Counted from the stretch's first letter, positions 9,571 to 18,139 are shown. The stretch: 64,000 bases of DNA from an uncultured Monoglobus sp. (GCA_947628795.1 CANRBF010000005.1:62001-126000), one strand, 5' to 3'. The notes: a model not told the origin generated them from the letters alone. Made by a program: numbers and translations.

Positions 9571-10914
9571 ATGAATCAGGATTTCACGCGGGGCGCGATT
9601 TTAAGCAAGCTCATCGGGTTCGCTTTGCCAATGCTGCTGGTGCTGTTTTTGCAGGCTATGTACGGCGCGATAGATTTGTTTGTCGTGGGCAGGTTCGGAA
9701 TTTCCGCCGATGTTTCGGCGGTGTCCACCGGAAGCCAGATAATGCAGACGGTCACCTTCATGATCGAGGGTGTGTCGATGGGCATCACCGTTCTGGCGGG
9801 ACACAGGATAGGCGAGGGCAGCAACAAAGAAGCGGGACGCGTGATAGGCAGCGGCATAGCGCTGTTCGCCATGATCGCGATCGGCGCCACCGCCGTTATG
9901 CTCGCCTGCGCCCGTCCTTTGGCGGTGCTCATGCGGGCGCCCGAGGAGGCGTTCGGCAGGACCGTGACTTATATATTCATATGCTCCGCGGGAATGATAT
10001 TCATAGTGGCGTATAACCTGATCGGCAGCATATTCCGCGGCGTGGGAAACTCCCGCGTTCCGCTTATGACCGTGGCCATCGCCTGCGCGTTTAACATAAT
10101 CGGCGATCTGGTTTTCGTGGCGGGCTTCAAGCTGGGCGTCGCGGGCGCGGCTCTCGCGACCGTGATGGCGCAGGGCGTCAGCGTGCTGCTGTCGCTTATT
10201 ATAATAAAGCGCGTGAAAATGCCGTTCAGGCTCACCCGCCGCGACATACGCCTGCGCAAAAGAATAGTCAAGCGCATACTTTTTCTCGGTATTCCGATAG
10301 CGCTTCAGGACCTGCTCGTCAGCATATCTTTTCTGGTTATTCTGGCCATCGTCAATTCATTGGGCCTTGTGGCTTCGGCGGGAGTCGGCGTGGCCGAAAA
10401 GCTGTGCGCGTTCATCATGCTGGTGCCTTCGGCCTATATGCAGTCGATGTCCGCGTTTGTGGCGCAGAACATCGGCGCCGAGAGATACGACAGGGCAAAA
10501 AAAGCGCTGCTATGCGGCATATTATCGTCGCTGGCGGTGGGGGTTGTGATGTTCTACGTTTCGTTTTTTCAGGGTGATAAGCTTTCGACGATATTCACAA
10601 GCGACCCCGAGGTCATAGCGGCGGCCGCAAGTTATCTCAAGGCGTATGCTTTCGACTGCATACTGACGTCGTTCCTGTTCTGCTTCAGCGGATATTTCAA
10701 CGGCTGCGGAAAAACGATGTTCAACATGGCTCAGGGCGTGCTGGGCGCGTTCTGCGTGCGCATACCGGTTTCGTATTTCGTGAGCCGAATAGTGGGCGTG
10801 CCGCTTTTCTACATAGGTCTCGCCACGCCCTGCTCAACGATAGTGCAGATAATTCTGTGCCTGATATATTTCATGATAACCGAAAACAAAAGGCGCGTCG
10901 GGGCGCTTGAATAA
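9571..10914 (+). CDS. MATE-family efflux transporter
   Basis: 447 residues with twelve predicted membrane helices. The N-terminal segment GAILSKLIGFALPMLL and LFVVGRFG, plus the pseudo-repeat at about 230-250 (FLGIPIALQDLL), are typical of MATE (NorM/DinF-like) exporters that use a sodium or proton gradient. The substrate cannot be read. CGGAGG lies 5 bases before the ATG. It sits between the M15 peptidase (29-bp gap) and the esterase (10-bp gap), so it is probably in the same operon. Confidence 0.88.
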   Translation: MNQDFTRGAILSKLIGFALPMLLVLFLQAMYGAIDLFVVGRFGISADVSAVSTGSQIMQTVTFMIEGVSMGITVLAGHRIGEGSNKEAGRVIGSGIALFAMIAIGATAVMLACARPLAVLMRAPEEAFGRTVTYIFICSAGMIFIVAYNLIGSIFRGVGNSRVPLMTVAIACAFNIIGDLVFVAGFKLGVAGAALATVMAQGVSVLLSLIIIKRVKMPFRLTRRDIRLRKRIVKRILFLGIPIALQDLLVSISFLVILAIVNSLGLVASAGVGVAEKLCAFIMLVPSAYMQSMSAFVAQNIGAERYDRAKKALLCGILSSLAVGVVMFYVSFFQGDKLSTIFTSDPEVIAAAASYLKAYAFDCILTSFLFCFSGYFNGCGKTMFNMAQGVLGAFCVRIPVSYFVSRIVGVPLFYIGLATPCSTIVQIILCLIYFMITENKRRVGALE

Positions 10915-10924
10915 GGGTGATACA

Positions 10925-11878
10925 ATGACAAAAATTTTTCTTTTGGGTGACTCGATCGTGACCGCCTACGGAAAGGATTCGGAAAACATAATCGGCGGCT
11001 GGGGCGACCACCTCGGCTGCTTTTTCGGGAATGAGGCTGTGGTGATCCCCTGTGCCAACGGCGGCAGGAGCACCAGAAGTTATTTAAACGAGGGCAGATT
11101 TATCGACAACGGAAAATTCACAAAAGATATGTTTCCATACGGCGTCGGCCCGTGCTATGATCTGATGAGCCGAGGCGATTGGGTGCTGATCGAGTTTTGC
11201 CACAACGACGACGATTCGGCTCGCTGCGAAAAGCGCGAGGCGCGCCACACGCCTTTGGGAGAGCCCGACGAGCGCGGGATATATCCGAGCGTTATGCCCG
11301 AGGGAGCCGCGCCGTATTCTTTTGGCTGCGGCGCGACATATAAAGGTTACTTAAAATTTTACATAAAAAAGATACGCGAAAAGGGCGCGAATCCCGTATT
11401 GGTAACGCCTCCGCCCAGAGGCTGCTTTGTCGGCGGCGTTATCGCGTCTGTGCCCGGCAACCACGGCGGCGCGGACGAATTCGGCGAATACGCCTATATA
11501 CGCGCCATAAGGCAGACGGCGGAAGAAGAGGGTGTTCCGCTGATCGAGCTGTTCGAAAAGGCAAAGGATTTTATTGACGGTCTGGGAGAGGATAAGTTTA
11601 GATATCTGCAGTCGATAAAGGACGCGGAGGGCAAGACCATTGGCGAGGCTCGGCTCGGCAGGCCCAAGCGCTGGCCCGAGGACTACGACAGGATCATGGA
11701 AAGCGGAGAATACGCCGATATCGACAACACCCATCAGAACCGATATGGTTCATATGTTTACGCGGGATTTATCGCGGAGGAAATAAAACAAAAAATCCCC
11801 GACCTTGCGGAATTTATTTTGGACGTTCCCTCAAAAACAGTTGCGAAACCTAAAGCTCTCACGCGGAAAAATTCGTAA
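10925..11878 (+). CDS. SGNH hydrolase, rhamnogalacturonan acetylesterase-like (CE12)
   Basis: 317 residues from ATG 10925, preferred over a TTG at 10907 that overlaps the upstream gene. GDSIV near residue 8 holds the nucleophile Ser, VLIEFCHNDD is block III of SGNH hydrolases, and DNTHQNRYG near the end holds the catalytic Asp/His. The order and spacing match CE12 rhamnogalacturonan acetylesterases, which deacetylate pectin backbones. There is no signal peptide, so it would act inside the cell on imported oligosaccharides. This fits the pectin genes around it. A generic GDSL esterase is the alternative. Confidence 0.83.
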   Translation: MTKIFLLGDSIVTAYGKDSENIIGGWGDHLGCFFGNEAVVIPCANGGRSTRSYLNEGRFIDNGKFTKDMFPYGVGPCYDLMSRGDWVLIEFCHNDDDSARCEKREARHTPLGEPDERGIYPSVMPEGAAPYSFGCGATYKGYLKFYIKKIREKGANPVLVTPPPRGCFVGGVIASVPGNHGGADEFGEYAYIRAIRQTAEEEGVPLIELFEKAKDFIDGLGEDKFRYLQSIKDAEGKTIGEARLGRPKRWPEDYDRIMESGEYADIDNTHQNRYGSYVYAGFIAEEIKQKIPDLAEFILDVPSKTVAKPKALTRKNS

Positions 11879-11887
11879 AATTTTATG

Positions 11888-11926
11888 TTGTATTTTAAGA
11901 AAAATTGTGTTAGAATAAATATAACA
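11888..11926 (+). promoter_or_regulatory. Promoter and likely operator of a toxin-antitoxin operon
   Basis: TTGTAT (11888-11893), 17-base spacer, TAGAAT (11911-11916). An inverted repeat TGTTA-N9-TAACA (11908-11926) overlaps the -10 box, the usual place for an antitoxin operator. Confidence 0.6.
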
Positions 11927-11950
11927 AAAAATGATCGGAGATGATTTATT

Positions 11951-12196
11951 ATGCCGAATATAAGACCGGTATCGGATTTGAGGAACTATAATGAGGTTTT
12001 AAGAGAGATCACTGCGGATTCACCGGTATTTCTTACGAAAAACGGCAGAGGCTGCTATGCTATCGTGGATATAAAAGAATATGAAAGAACAAACGCGGTC
12101 TTGCGCCTGATGAGCAAGCTTGCGGATGCCGAAAAGTCGGTCAAAGAAAACGGTTGGATAGACGGCGATATCGTGAAAGAAAAGCTGGGGGTTTAA
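11951..12196 (+). CDS. Type II antitoxin, Phd/YefM-like
   Basis: 81 residues. The N-terminus (MPNIRPVSDLRNY, then PVFLTKNGRGCYAIVDIKEYE) is the Phd/YefM fold that binds operator DNA as a dimer. The C-terminal half is a charged helix that would wrap and silence the toxin. The toxin starts 1 bp after this stop codon. GGAG lies about 10 bases before the ATG. Likely autorepressor through the inverted repeat at 11908-11926. Confidence 0.87.
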   Translation: MPNIRPVSDLRNYNEVLREITADSPVFLTKNGRGCYAIVDIKEYERTNAVLRLMSKLADAEKSVKENGWIDGDIVKEKLGV

Positions 12197-12197
12197 T

Positions 12198-12518
12198 ATG
12201 CCGGAAATACGCCTTTCACCGACCGCTCTTGATGATTTGCGCGATATAAAAAATTATATAGAGTCTGATCTCTCAAATCCTGTTGCCGCGCGGAATACAA
12301 TAAACAGGATCATAAATGATTATACCAGACTGAAAAGCGCTCCCAAAATCGGATCACCGTTATCCGCGAAACTCGGATTTGAAACGGATTTTCGATACAT
12401 TACAAGCGGGAACTATATGATTTTTTATAAAGAGGATAATAAATTTATTTCCATTTACAGAATTTTGTATGCGCGCAGAGATTATTTAAAAATAATCTTT
12501 GATGATTTAAAATACTAA
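12198..12518 (+). CDS. Type II toxin, RelE/ParE family
   Basis: 106 residues. IRLSPTALDDLRDIKNYI opens the RelE/ParE fold; the segment FRYITSGNYMIFYKED and the terminal VYxxR-like IYRILYARRDYLKI are typical of ParE-like toxins. ParE proteins poison gyrase, RelE proteins cut mRNA on the ribosome; which applies is not certain, though the ParE-like ending favours the first. Paired with the antitoxin 1 bp upstream and closed by a strong terminator. Confidence 0.86.
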   Translation: MPEIRLSPTALDDLRDIKNYIESDLSNPVAARNTINRIINDYTRLKSAPKIGSPLSAKLGFETDFRYITSGNYMIFYKEDNKFISIYRILYARRDYLKIIFDDLKY

Positions 12519-12544
12519 AAACCGCGGCGACGTTCGCGGTTTTT
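12517..12544. terminator. Bidirectional terminator
   Basis: AAACCGCG/CGCGGTTT hairpin with T runs on both sides, between the ParE-type toxin and the convergent membrane protein gene. Confidence 0.8.
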
Positions 12545-12553
12545 CCTGTTATT

Positions 12554-13000
12554 TTATTTGAAAAGAGATAATTTATAATAATCAAATACTTTTTCCGCAA
12601 TATTTTTATCGGTTAAAACTTTAAATATTCCCGAAGCGGAATGAATATATATTTTTGTTCCGCCGATCGCGGCACTGATTGTAATATAATTTATTTCTTT
12701 AAGTTTAAGTGAAAAAGTTTTGAGTTTTAAACCTTGGACCCCTTTTCCTTCTATGTGATCTTCATACATATTGAGATATGAATAAGCTGTAAAATGCAGA
12801 AGTAAAATTTGTATTAAGGCGCCGCTTATAATTAATAAAGCAATAATTGTTATTATCGCTGCCGGTTTTGAGGAGATACTATTTTTAACATGTATTTCGA
12901 ATAATAAAAAGCCGGACCCCGAAATAATTAAAACTATATATATAATAAATCCCTGTATCCTTTCGGCGAAAGCCGAATTTTTTGTACTTAATAATTGCAT
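12554..13000 (-). CDS. Small membrane protein, PH-like
   Basis: 148 residues, not recognised with certainty. Two membrane helices (about 15-37 and 45-72) are followed by a soluble beta-rich half (LNMYEDHIEGKGVQGLK, TKIYIHSASGIFKVL) that looks like a bacterial pleckstrin-like (bPH) domain, and an amphipathic C-terminal helix. It is AT-rich compared with its neighbours, which hints at recent arrival. It is divergent from an XRE regulator gene and its promoter is flanked by two copies of one operator. Confidence 0.7.
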   Translation of the reverse strand: MQLLSTKNSAFAERIQGFIIYIVLIISGSGFLLFEIHVKNSISSKPAAIITIIALLIISGALIQILLLHFTAYSYLNMYEDHIEGKGVQGLKLKTFSLKLKEINYITISAAIGGTKIYIHSASGIFKVLTDKNIAEKVFDYYKLSLFK

Positions 13001-13020
13001 GATAAGTTCCTTCTTAATTT

Positions 13021-13039
13021 TGACATTCAGTAAATGTCA
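13021..13039. promoter_or_regulatory. Operator O1, palindrome TGACATT-N5-AATGTCA
   Basis: TGACATTCAGTAAATGTCA is a perfect 7+7 palindrome, in the early transcribed region of the membrane protein gene. It matches the second site at 13074 and lies 53 bp from it centre to centre. Confidence 0.65.
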
Positions 13040-13050
13040 TTTATTGCTCC

Positions 13051-13079
13051 ATTATATCACAAAATATTTGATATGACAA
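13051..13079 (-). promoter_or_regulatory. Promoter of the small membrane protein
   Basis: On the minus strand: TTGTCA (13079-13074), exactly 17 bases, TATAAT (13056-13051). The -35 box lies within operator O2. Confidence 0.75.
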
Positions 13080-13092
13080 GCACTAAATGTCA
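13074..13092. promoter_or_regulatory. Operator O2
   Basis: TGACAAGCACTAAATGTCA has the same length and outer arms (TGACA...TGTCA) and the same ACTAAATGTCA-like right half as O1. It overlaps the -35 box of the minus-strand promoter and the most upstream ATG of the XRE gene. Confidence 0.6.
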
Positions 13093-13107
13093 AAAGAGGG
13101 TGTTATT

Positions 13108-13365
13108 ATGTTTAAAAATAAAGCGAATAACGGAAAACTTAATTTATGCGGCGAAAATGTGGCGAGATTCAGGGCGAGATTATCGCCTTGGGAGTCGCAG
13201 AGAGCCCTCGCCGACAAGCTGCAGTTATCGGGCATTGATATTGATAAAAACGCTGTGCAGCGTATTGAATGCGGCAAGCGGTTCGTGACGGATATAGAGC
13301 TCGTTGCCTTAGCCGAGGCCCTTGACGTTACAATTGACGATCTGGTAAAAGACAGACATAAATAA
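13108..13365 (+). CDS. XRE-family helix-turn-helix regulator
   Basis: 85 residues from ATG 13108, preferred because AGAGGG lies 7 bases before it; an in-frame ATG at 13087 has no site and falls inside operator O2. The helix-turn-helix (about 13-75) has VARFRARLSPWESQRALADKLQ, broken by an insert before the recognition helix, and AVQRIECGKRFVTDIELVALAEAL. It resembles Cro/CI-type repressors. The two matching operators next to it suggest that it represses itself and the divergent membrane protein. Confidence 0.85.
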   Translation: MFKNKANNGKLNLCGENVARFRARLSPWESQRALADKLQLSGIDIDKNAVQRIECGKRFVTDIELVALAEALDVTIDDLVKDRHK

Positions 13366-13396
13366 GCAAAAGCCGCGGCGGCGCCGCGGCTTTTGC
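13366..13396. terminator. Bidirectional terminator
   Basis: A 14-bp stem (arms 13366-13379 and 13383-13396, AAAAGCCGCGGC/GCCGCGGCTTTT), A- and T-rich at the base. It serves the XRE gene and the convergent permease, whose stop codon it touches. Confidence 0.85.
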
Positions 13397-14751
13397 TATG
13401 CTTCGTTTTGTTTTTGACCTGTTTCCATGTTTTTGGGGAGGACCAGGTTCAGAATGACCGCGGTCAGGAACACCACCGCCACGCAGTTTTCGGCGAAAAC
13501 GCTGTTGATGATCTTGGGAAAGATCGCGAATATCTCGGGCACCTGGGTGAAGCCCAGGCCTATGCTCAGCGAGAGCGCTGCTATCGTTATGTTTCTTTGG
13601 GTGTAGCCGCAGTTTCCTATCATTTGCAGACCGCTGACAACGATCGTGCCGAACATCATTATCGTGCAACCGCCCAGCACCGCGTCGGGCATGGTAGCCA
13701 GCAGCGCGCCGAATATCGGGAATATGCCCGCGAGTATCATTATCACGGCGCCGGTCGCGATGGCGAAGCGGTTGACGACCTTTGTCATCGCCACCAGACC
13801 CACATTCTGGCTGAACGAGGTGATCGGCATACAGCCGAAGCAAGCCGAGAGCGCGCTGATAAATCCGTCGCAGGCGATAGAGCCCGAGATCTCCCTGTCG
13901 GTGACGTCGCGGCCCAGACCGCTCGACGCCAGCGCCGAGGTGTCGCCTATCGTCTCGGTGGCGGAGACAAGAAAGATCAGCGTCACCGAAATTATGGCGT
14001 TGAGGTTAAAGACCGGTTTATACGGCAGTATCGAGGGCAGCGCCACGACCGAGGTGCCCTTGAGCGACTCGAAGTCCACCGCGCCTATGACCGCCGCGAA
14101 TATGTATCCCACAACAAGGCCGAACAGGACCGAAAGCTGCTTCCAGTACGACTTGGCGAAGATGTTAAACAAAATACACGCCAGAAGCGTCACACCGCCC
14201 AGTATCCAGTTTGTGGCGGAGCCGAACTGCTCGCTGCCGCTGCCGCCTCCGAACGAGCTCGCGCCCACAGAGAGCAGCGAAAAGCCGATGGCGGTAACGA
14301 CGCAGGCCGCGACTATCGGCGATATGATCCTGCGCCAGTATTTAGCGAACAGGCCCAAAATTCCCTCAACGATACCGCCTATCATGATGGCGCCTATCGC
14401 GGCCTCATATCCGTAAGCGGGGCCTATGTAGCAAAGTATCGAAACAAACGTGAAGCTGATACCCATAACGATCGGCAGTCCCGAGCCCAAACGCCAGATC
14501 GGAAAAAGCTGGATAAGGCTGCCGACTCCGGCCACGATCATGGCGGTTTGGATAAGCCGCGCCGTGTCGTGGTCGCTAAGGCCGCAGGCGCCAGCCACGA
14601 TGATTATGGGCGCGATATTCGCCACGAACATCGCCAAAATATGCTGCAGTCCGAACGGCACCGCCTTTCCGAAAGGCACTCTGCCGTCAAGGGTGTAGAT
14701 ATTCTCGACCGAGGCGGGTTTCTGCGCCTTATTTGATTTTTCTTTTTTCAT
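13396..14751 (-). CDS. Xanthine/uracil permease, NCS2 family
   Basis: 451 residues with about twelve to fourteen membrane segments. The nucleobase transporter signature is seen as SQNVGLVAMTKVVNR, with ATETIG in the preceding helix pair as substrate-binding segment. The gene begins 3 bp after the xpt stop codon, so the pair is co-transcribed; uptake of xanthine followed by its phosphoribosylation is the likely task, as in the xpt-pbuX operon of Bacillus. Exact substrate (xanthine, urate or uracil) cannot be fixed by eye. Confidence 0.9.
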   Translation of the reverse strand: MKKEKSNKAQKPASVENIYTLDGRVPFGKAVPFGLQHILAMFVANIAPIIIVAGACGLSDHDTARLIQTAMIVAGVGSLIQLFPIWRLGSGLPIVMGISFTFVSILCYIGPAYGYEAAIGAIMIGGIVEGILGLFAKYWRRIISPIVAACVVTAIGFSLLSVGASSFGGGSGSEQFGSATNWILGGVTLLACILFNIFAKSYWKQLSVLFGLVVGYIFAAVIGAVDFESLKGTSVVALPSILPYKPVFNLNAIISVTLIFLVSATETIGDTSALASSGLGRDVTDREISGSIACDGFISALSACFGCMPITSFSQNVGLVAMTKVVNRFAIATGAVIMILAGIFPIFGALLATMPDAVLGGCTIMMFGTIVVSGLQMIGNCGYTQRNITIAALSLSIGLGFTQVPEIFAIFPKIINSVFAENCVAVVFLTAVILNLVLPKNMETGQKQNEA

Positions 14752-14754
14752 AAA

Positions 14755-15342
14755 CTATTCCCCCTGCTCTCTGAAAATAACTTCTCCGGTGTCCGCGTTC
14801 ATGCCGTCCACAATGGCGAGGGACTCGAGATCATATCCCATATCGCGTATGATCCTGCCGCCGGGCTGGAATCCCTTTTCGACAGCGATCCCTATGCCCT
14901 CAACGCTGGCGCCCGCCGCTTCGGCAATCGAGATCAGCCCTTTGAGCGCGCAGCCGTTGGCGAGAAAGTCATCTATTATCAGGACCTTGTCGCCCTCGTT
15001 TATAAACTTCTTGGACACGATCACCTGATTTGTGCGCTTGTGGGTGAACGATTCTACCTCTGCGAGGTACACGTCACCGTCGATATTGATAGATTGAGAT
15101 TTTTTGGCGAACACTACCGGCACTCCGAAATGTCTCGCCGCTATACAGGCGATGCCTATGCCCGAGGCCTCGATGGTGAGTATTTTGTTTATTTCTTTGT
15201 CCGCGAACCGATTTTTAAACTCTCTGCCCATTTCTTCGAATAAATCAATGTCCATGCGGTGGTTCAGAAAGCTGTCGACCTTCAGAACGCCGCCCTCTTT
15301 GACCACGCCGTCCCGCGTGATCCTCTCTTCCAAAAAGTTCAT
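14755..15342 (-). CDS. xpt: Xanthine phosphoribosyltransferase
   Basis: 195 residues from the ATG at 15342, which has GGCGGGG before it and gives the normal length; a longer reading frame upstream lacks support. The PRPP-binding loop is [14 protein letters not shown] (about 123-136), and [15 protein letters not shown] is typical of Xpt. It converts xanthine and PRPP to XMP in purine salvage. It is followed by an NCS2 permease. The 5' leader is only about 30 bases, leaving no room for a purine riboswitch. Confidence 0.93.
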   Translation of the reverse strand: MNFLEERITRDGVVKEGGVLKVDSFLNHRMDIDLFEEMGREFKNRFADKEINKILTIEASGIGIACIAARHFGVPVVFAKKSQSINIDGDVYLAEVESFTHKRTNQVIVSKKFINEGDKVLIIDDFLANGCALKGLISIAEAAGASVEGIGIAVEKGFQPGGRIIRDMGYDLESLAIVDGMNADTGEVIFREQGE

Positions 15343-15379
15343 AACTGCCCCGCCTTTCCACAGATTGATGTTAATTAGA

Positions 15380-15408
15380 ATTATACATTTTTTGCAATAT
15401 ATTGTCAA
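15380..15408 (-). promoter_or_regulatory. Consensus sigma-A promoter of xpt
   Basis: Minus strand TTGACA (15408-15403), 17 bases, TATAAT (15385-15380): a full consensus promoter about 40 bases before the xpt start. Confidence 0.85.
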
Positions 15409-15416
15409 TAAATAAA

Positions 15417-15451
15417 TACGGCTTTTTGTTCCGGTCGGACAAAAAGCCGTA
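15417..15451 (-). terminator. Terminator after nif3
   Basis: Long hairpin with arms TACGGCTTTTTGT and ACAAAAAGCCGTA; the AT-rich tail TTTATTTATT follows on the minus strand. Confidence 0.8.
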
Positions 15452-15461
15452 TGATGCGTTA

Positions 15462-16262
15462 TTATCTTTTTTTGTACGGATCGGCGGAGGAGCTTATTAT
15501 TTTGAGGTCGGGGAACCTCTCTTTGAGAAAATCCTCCATAAAGCCGCATATGATGTTCTCGGTCTCAAAATGTCCCGCGTCGATCAAATTTATGCCCAGC
15601 TCAAGCGCCAGCTGCGCCTCGTGGTGCTTTATTTCCGAGGTAATATAGACGTCGGCTCCCGCGTTGTAGGCGCAGTAGATCAGATCTCCGCCGCTGCCGC
15701 TGCAGACCGCCGCGGTGGTGACGACCTCGGACGGATCACCCACATAGCTTATCGCGGCGCAGCCCAGCACGCTTTTGACATAATCCACATAGTCCGCCAG
15801 CTCGGTGGGGGTGTCCAGCCGTCCTACCCTGCCGATGTTGTCAATCGGCTTGCCGCCGCCGTCGACGCACTCCGAGTCGAGAAAATGCCGCGTGTCCACT
15901 ATGTCAAGCTTGTCGCAGAGTATGTCGTTCATGCCGCCGTCCGCGATGTCAAAATTGGTGTGGGCGCTGTATAGCGCGACATCGTTTTTTATAAGATTAA
16001 TGATAACGCTGCCGGTCACGTCCTGCTCGATCACGCGGTTTACTGAGGTGAAGATCAGCGGATGGTGGGTTATTATCATATCCGCGCCCTTATCTATCGC
16101 CTCGCGGACGTTGCGGCTTGTGCCGTCAAGCGCGACATAGACCGTGTTCACTTCCTTTTCAAGATCGCCGACCATCAGCCCCACGTTGTCCCAGGGCTCG
16201 GCCAGCTCACGCGGAGCCAGACGCTCGATATGAGCCGCGATCTGTTTAACGGTTGTTGACAT
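15462..16262 (-). CDS. Nif3-like dinuclear metal-centre protein
   Basis: 266 residues. [18 protein letters not shown] (metal-binding His pair) and the C-terminal DAGHFETE are the hallmarks of the Nif3/YqfO family, which form hexameric rings with two metals per subunit. Cell function is still debated (GTP cyclohydrolase type 1-like fold). It follows trmK by 36 bp, the usual gene order in Bacillota, and is closed by a terminator. AAAGGAG precedes the ATG. Confidence 0.92.
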   Translation of the reverse strand: MSTTVKQIAAHIERLAPRELAEPWDNVGLMVGDLEKEVNTVYVALDGTSRNVREAIDKGADMIITHHPLIFTSVNRVIEQDVTGSVIINLIKNDVALYSAHTNFDIADGGMNDILCDKLDIVDTRHFLDSECVDGGGKPIDNIGRVGRLDTPTELADYVDYVKSVLGCAAISYVGDPSEVVTTAAVCSGSGGDLIYCAYNAGADVYITSEIKHHEAQLALELGINLIDAGHFETENIICGFMEDFLKERFPDLKIISSSADPYKKR

Positions 16263-16298
16263 AAGATCACTCCTTTTTATATTTTACGATTGTTGTAT

Positions 16299-16997
16299 TT
16301 ATCCGTATATATGCGGGTATAGTTTTGACAATATATCTTTTGTTCGCTCAAGCTCGGCTTTCGCCTCGGGCGACTCCGAACGGCTCAATCCGCTTATTTT
16401 TGCCTCAAGGGCGTTTGTCAAATTTTTGAGATATTTGTCGAAATGCTCGGGCCGCCGCTCGAGCAGGTACCGTCCCGCGAGCCGCTCGTGGGGCTCAAGC
16501 GGAGCGTGAGCGGTTTTTGTCGGCGACATGGATATGATATTGTATATCTTGCCGCCCTCGACTGCCAAACGCTCCCGTATGTCGGAATATCCCTTTTCGT
16601 ATATATAGTCGCGGAACTCGGGCACCGACGACATCGGCTGCGCTATGATAAGCTTCGCGGAGTTTACAATTTCCGGTGAATTTTCAAGTATTTCCGCGAT
16701 CGTCTCGCCGCCCATTCCGGCGATAATGATCGTGTCCGCCATGTCTCCGGGCGTCAGAGTTTCAAGCCCCGCGCCAAAGCGCAGCGAGATCATGCCGCTC
16801 ATGCTGTGTTTGCGGACGGTTTCGGCGGCCCGCATGAGAGGCCCTTCGGCTATGTCCGAGGCGATCGCTCTTTTCGCTTTTCCCCGCTCGATCAAAGACA
16901 CTGGAAGATACGCATGGTCGGTGCCGATGTCGGCGGTCACTTCCGAATTTTTAACGAGCTCCGCTATGGTTTCAAGCCGCGGCGTTAGTTTTATCAT
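16299..16997 (-). CDS. trmK: tRNA (adenine(22)-N1)-methyltransferase
   Basis: 232 residues. The SAM-binding start VTADIGTDHAYLPV and IIIAGMGGETIAEIL match TrmK, which methylates A22 in the D-loop of bacterial tRNA. A helical C-terminal domain of about 60 residues follows as in the family. It is first in a two-gene operon with nif3. The promoter at 17030-17058 drives it divergently from dgt. Confidence 0.92.
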   Translation of the reverse strand: MIKLTPRLETIAELVKNSEVTADIGTDHAYLPVSLIERGKAKRAIASDIAEGPLMRAAETVRKHSMSGMISLRFGAGLETLTPGDMADTIIIAGMGGETIAEILENSPEIVNSAKLIIAQPMSSVPEFRDYIYEKGYSDIRERLAVEGGKIYNIISMSPTKTAHAPLEPHERLAGRYLLERRPEHFDKYLKNLTNALEAKISGLSRSESPEAKAELERTKDILSKLYPHIYG

Positions 16998-17029
16998 AGA
17001 AATTTTCCTTTACTTCAATAATATATTTT

Positions 17030-17058
17030 AATATATAATAAAACGGATAATTTGTCAA
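17030..17058 (-). promoter_or_regulatory. Promoter of trmK-nif3
   Basis: Minus strand TTGACA (17058-17053), 17 bases, TATATT (17035-17030). Confidence 0.75.
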
Positions 17059-17119
17059 CGCGGAATAAATAAAAGGAAAAAAGGATTTTTTGTAGAATAT
17101 TAAACATAGGAGTGATTTT

Positions 17120-18124
17120 ATGAATGTCAGAGAGATGATCGAAAACAGAGAGCGCGAATATTTGTCCGCGGGAGCGGTTCTCAGCGCCGAGTCAAAGGGC
17201 AGACGCGAGAGCGAGGAGCCCTGCGAGCTGCGCACCTGCTTTCAGCGCGACCGCGACCGCATCATCCACTCAAAGGCGTTCAGACGGCTCAAACACAAGA
17301 CGCAGGTGTTCCTGTCTCCCCAAGGCGACCACTACAGGACGCGCCTGACCCACACTCTCGAGGTGGCGCAGATCGCCCGAACCATCGCGCGTTCTCTCAG
17401 CCTCAACGAGGATTTGACCGAGGCTATCGCTCTCGGGCACGATCTGGGACACACGCCCTTCGGCCACGTGGGCGAGAGGGTGCTTGACGACATTTGCCCC
17501 AAGGGGTTCAGGCATAACGAGCAGAGCCTTCGTGTGGTCGACGTGCTGGAAAACGGCAAAGGCCTTAATCTCACCTATGAGGTGCGCGACGGAATAATAA
17601 ATCACACGGGAAACCGAAAGGCGGAGACCCTCGAGGGCAGGATAGTGGCGCTGTCCGATCGGATAGCCTACATAAATCACGATATCGACGACGCGGTGCG
17701 CGGCGGTGTACTCAGCGAGAGCGACATACCGTCCGACTTCACCGCGGTGCTCGGCAGCCGCCACTCGGTCAGGATCGACACCATGATAAAGGCGGTCATC
17801 GGCGAGAGCGAAAAATCGGGAGACATAGCCATGGAGCCCGAAGTCCACGCGGCGATGACCGGGCTTCGGCAGTTTTTGTACGATCGGGTATACACCAATC
17901 CCGAGCTGGAGATCGCGGCCGAGGATGAAAAAGCAAAAAATATTATAGAAAGTCTTTACGAGAGTTTTTTAAACGATATTGACCTGATACCGCGCGAGAC
18001 GCGGGAAAATAGCCGCACCGACGATAAGCACATAATCACCGCCGACTATATCGCGGGCATGAGCGATCCGTTCGCGGTCAAGCGGTACGAGGAACTGTAT
18101 GTCCCCAAATTCTGGGTAAAATAA
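17120..18124 (+). CDS. dgt: Deoxyguanosinetriphosphate triphosphohydrolase (dGTPase)
   Basis: 334 residues, the short class of dNTPases. The HD metal site is complete: RLTHTLEVAQIAR (His78) and GHDLGHTPFGHVGE (His107, Asp108), then INHDIDD downstream. It splits dGTP or other dNTPs to nucleoside and triphosphate. It opens the dgt-dnaG-rpoD operon common in Clostridia (16 bp to dnaG), so it may tune the nucleotide pool next to the replication primase. AGGAG precedes the ATG. Confidence 0.92.
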   Translation: MNVREMIENREREYLSAGAVLSAESKGRRESEEPCELRTCFQRDRDRIIHSKAFRRLKHKTQVFLSPQGDHYRTRLTHTLEVAQIARTIARSLSLNEDLTEAIALGHDLGHTPFGHVGERVLDDICPKGFRHNEQSLRVVDVLENGKGLNLTYEVRDGIINHTGNRKAETLEGRIVALSDRIAYINHDIDDAVRGGVLSESDIPSDFTAVLGSRHSVRIDTMIKAVIGESEKSGDIAMEPEVHAAMTGLRQFLYDRVYTNPELEIAAEDEKAKNIIESLYESFLNDIDLIPRETRENSRTDDKHIITADYIAGMSDPFAVKRYEELYVPKFWVK

Positions 18125-18139
18125 AAGGAGGAGAGCCCG

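Noticed and set aside
13393-14736. A 447-codon open frame on the plus strand opposite the NCS2 permease
   Set aside because: Arg/His-rich low-complexity translation without domains; it mirrors the codon pattern of the real gene.
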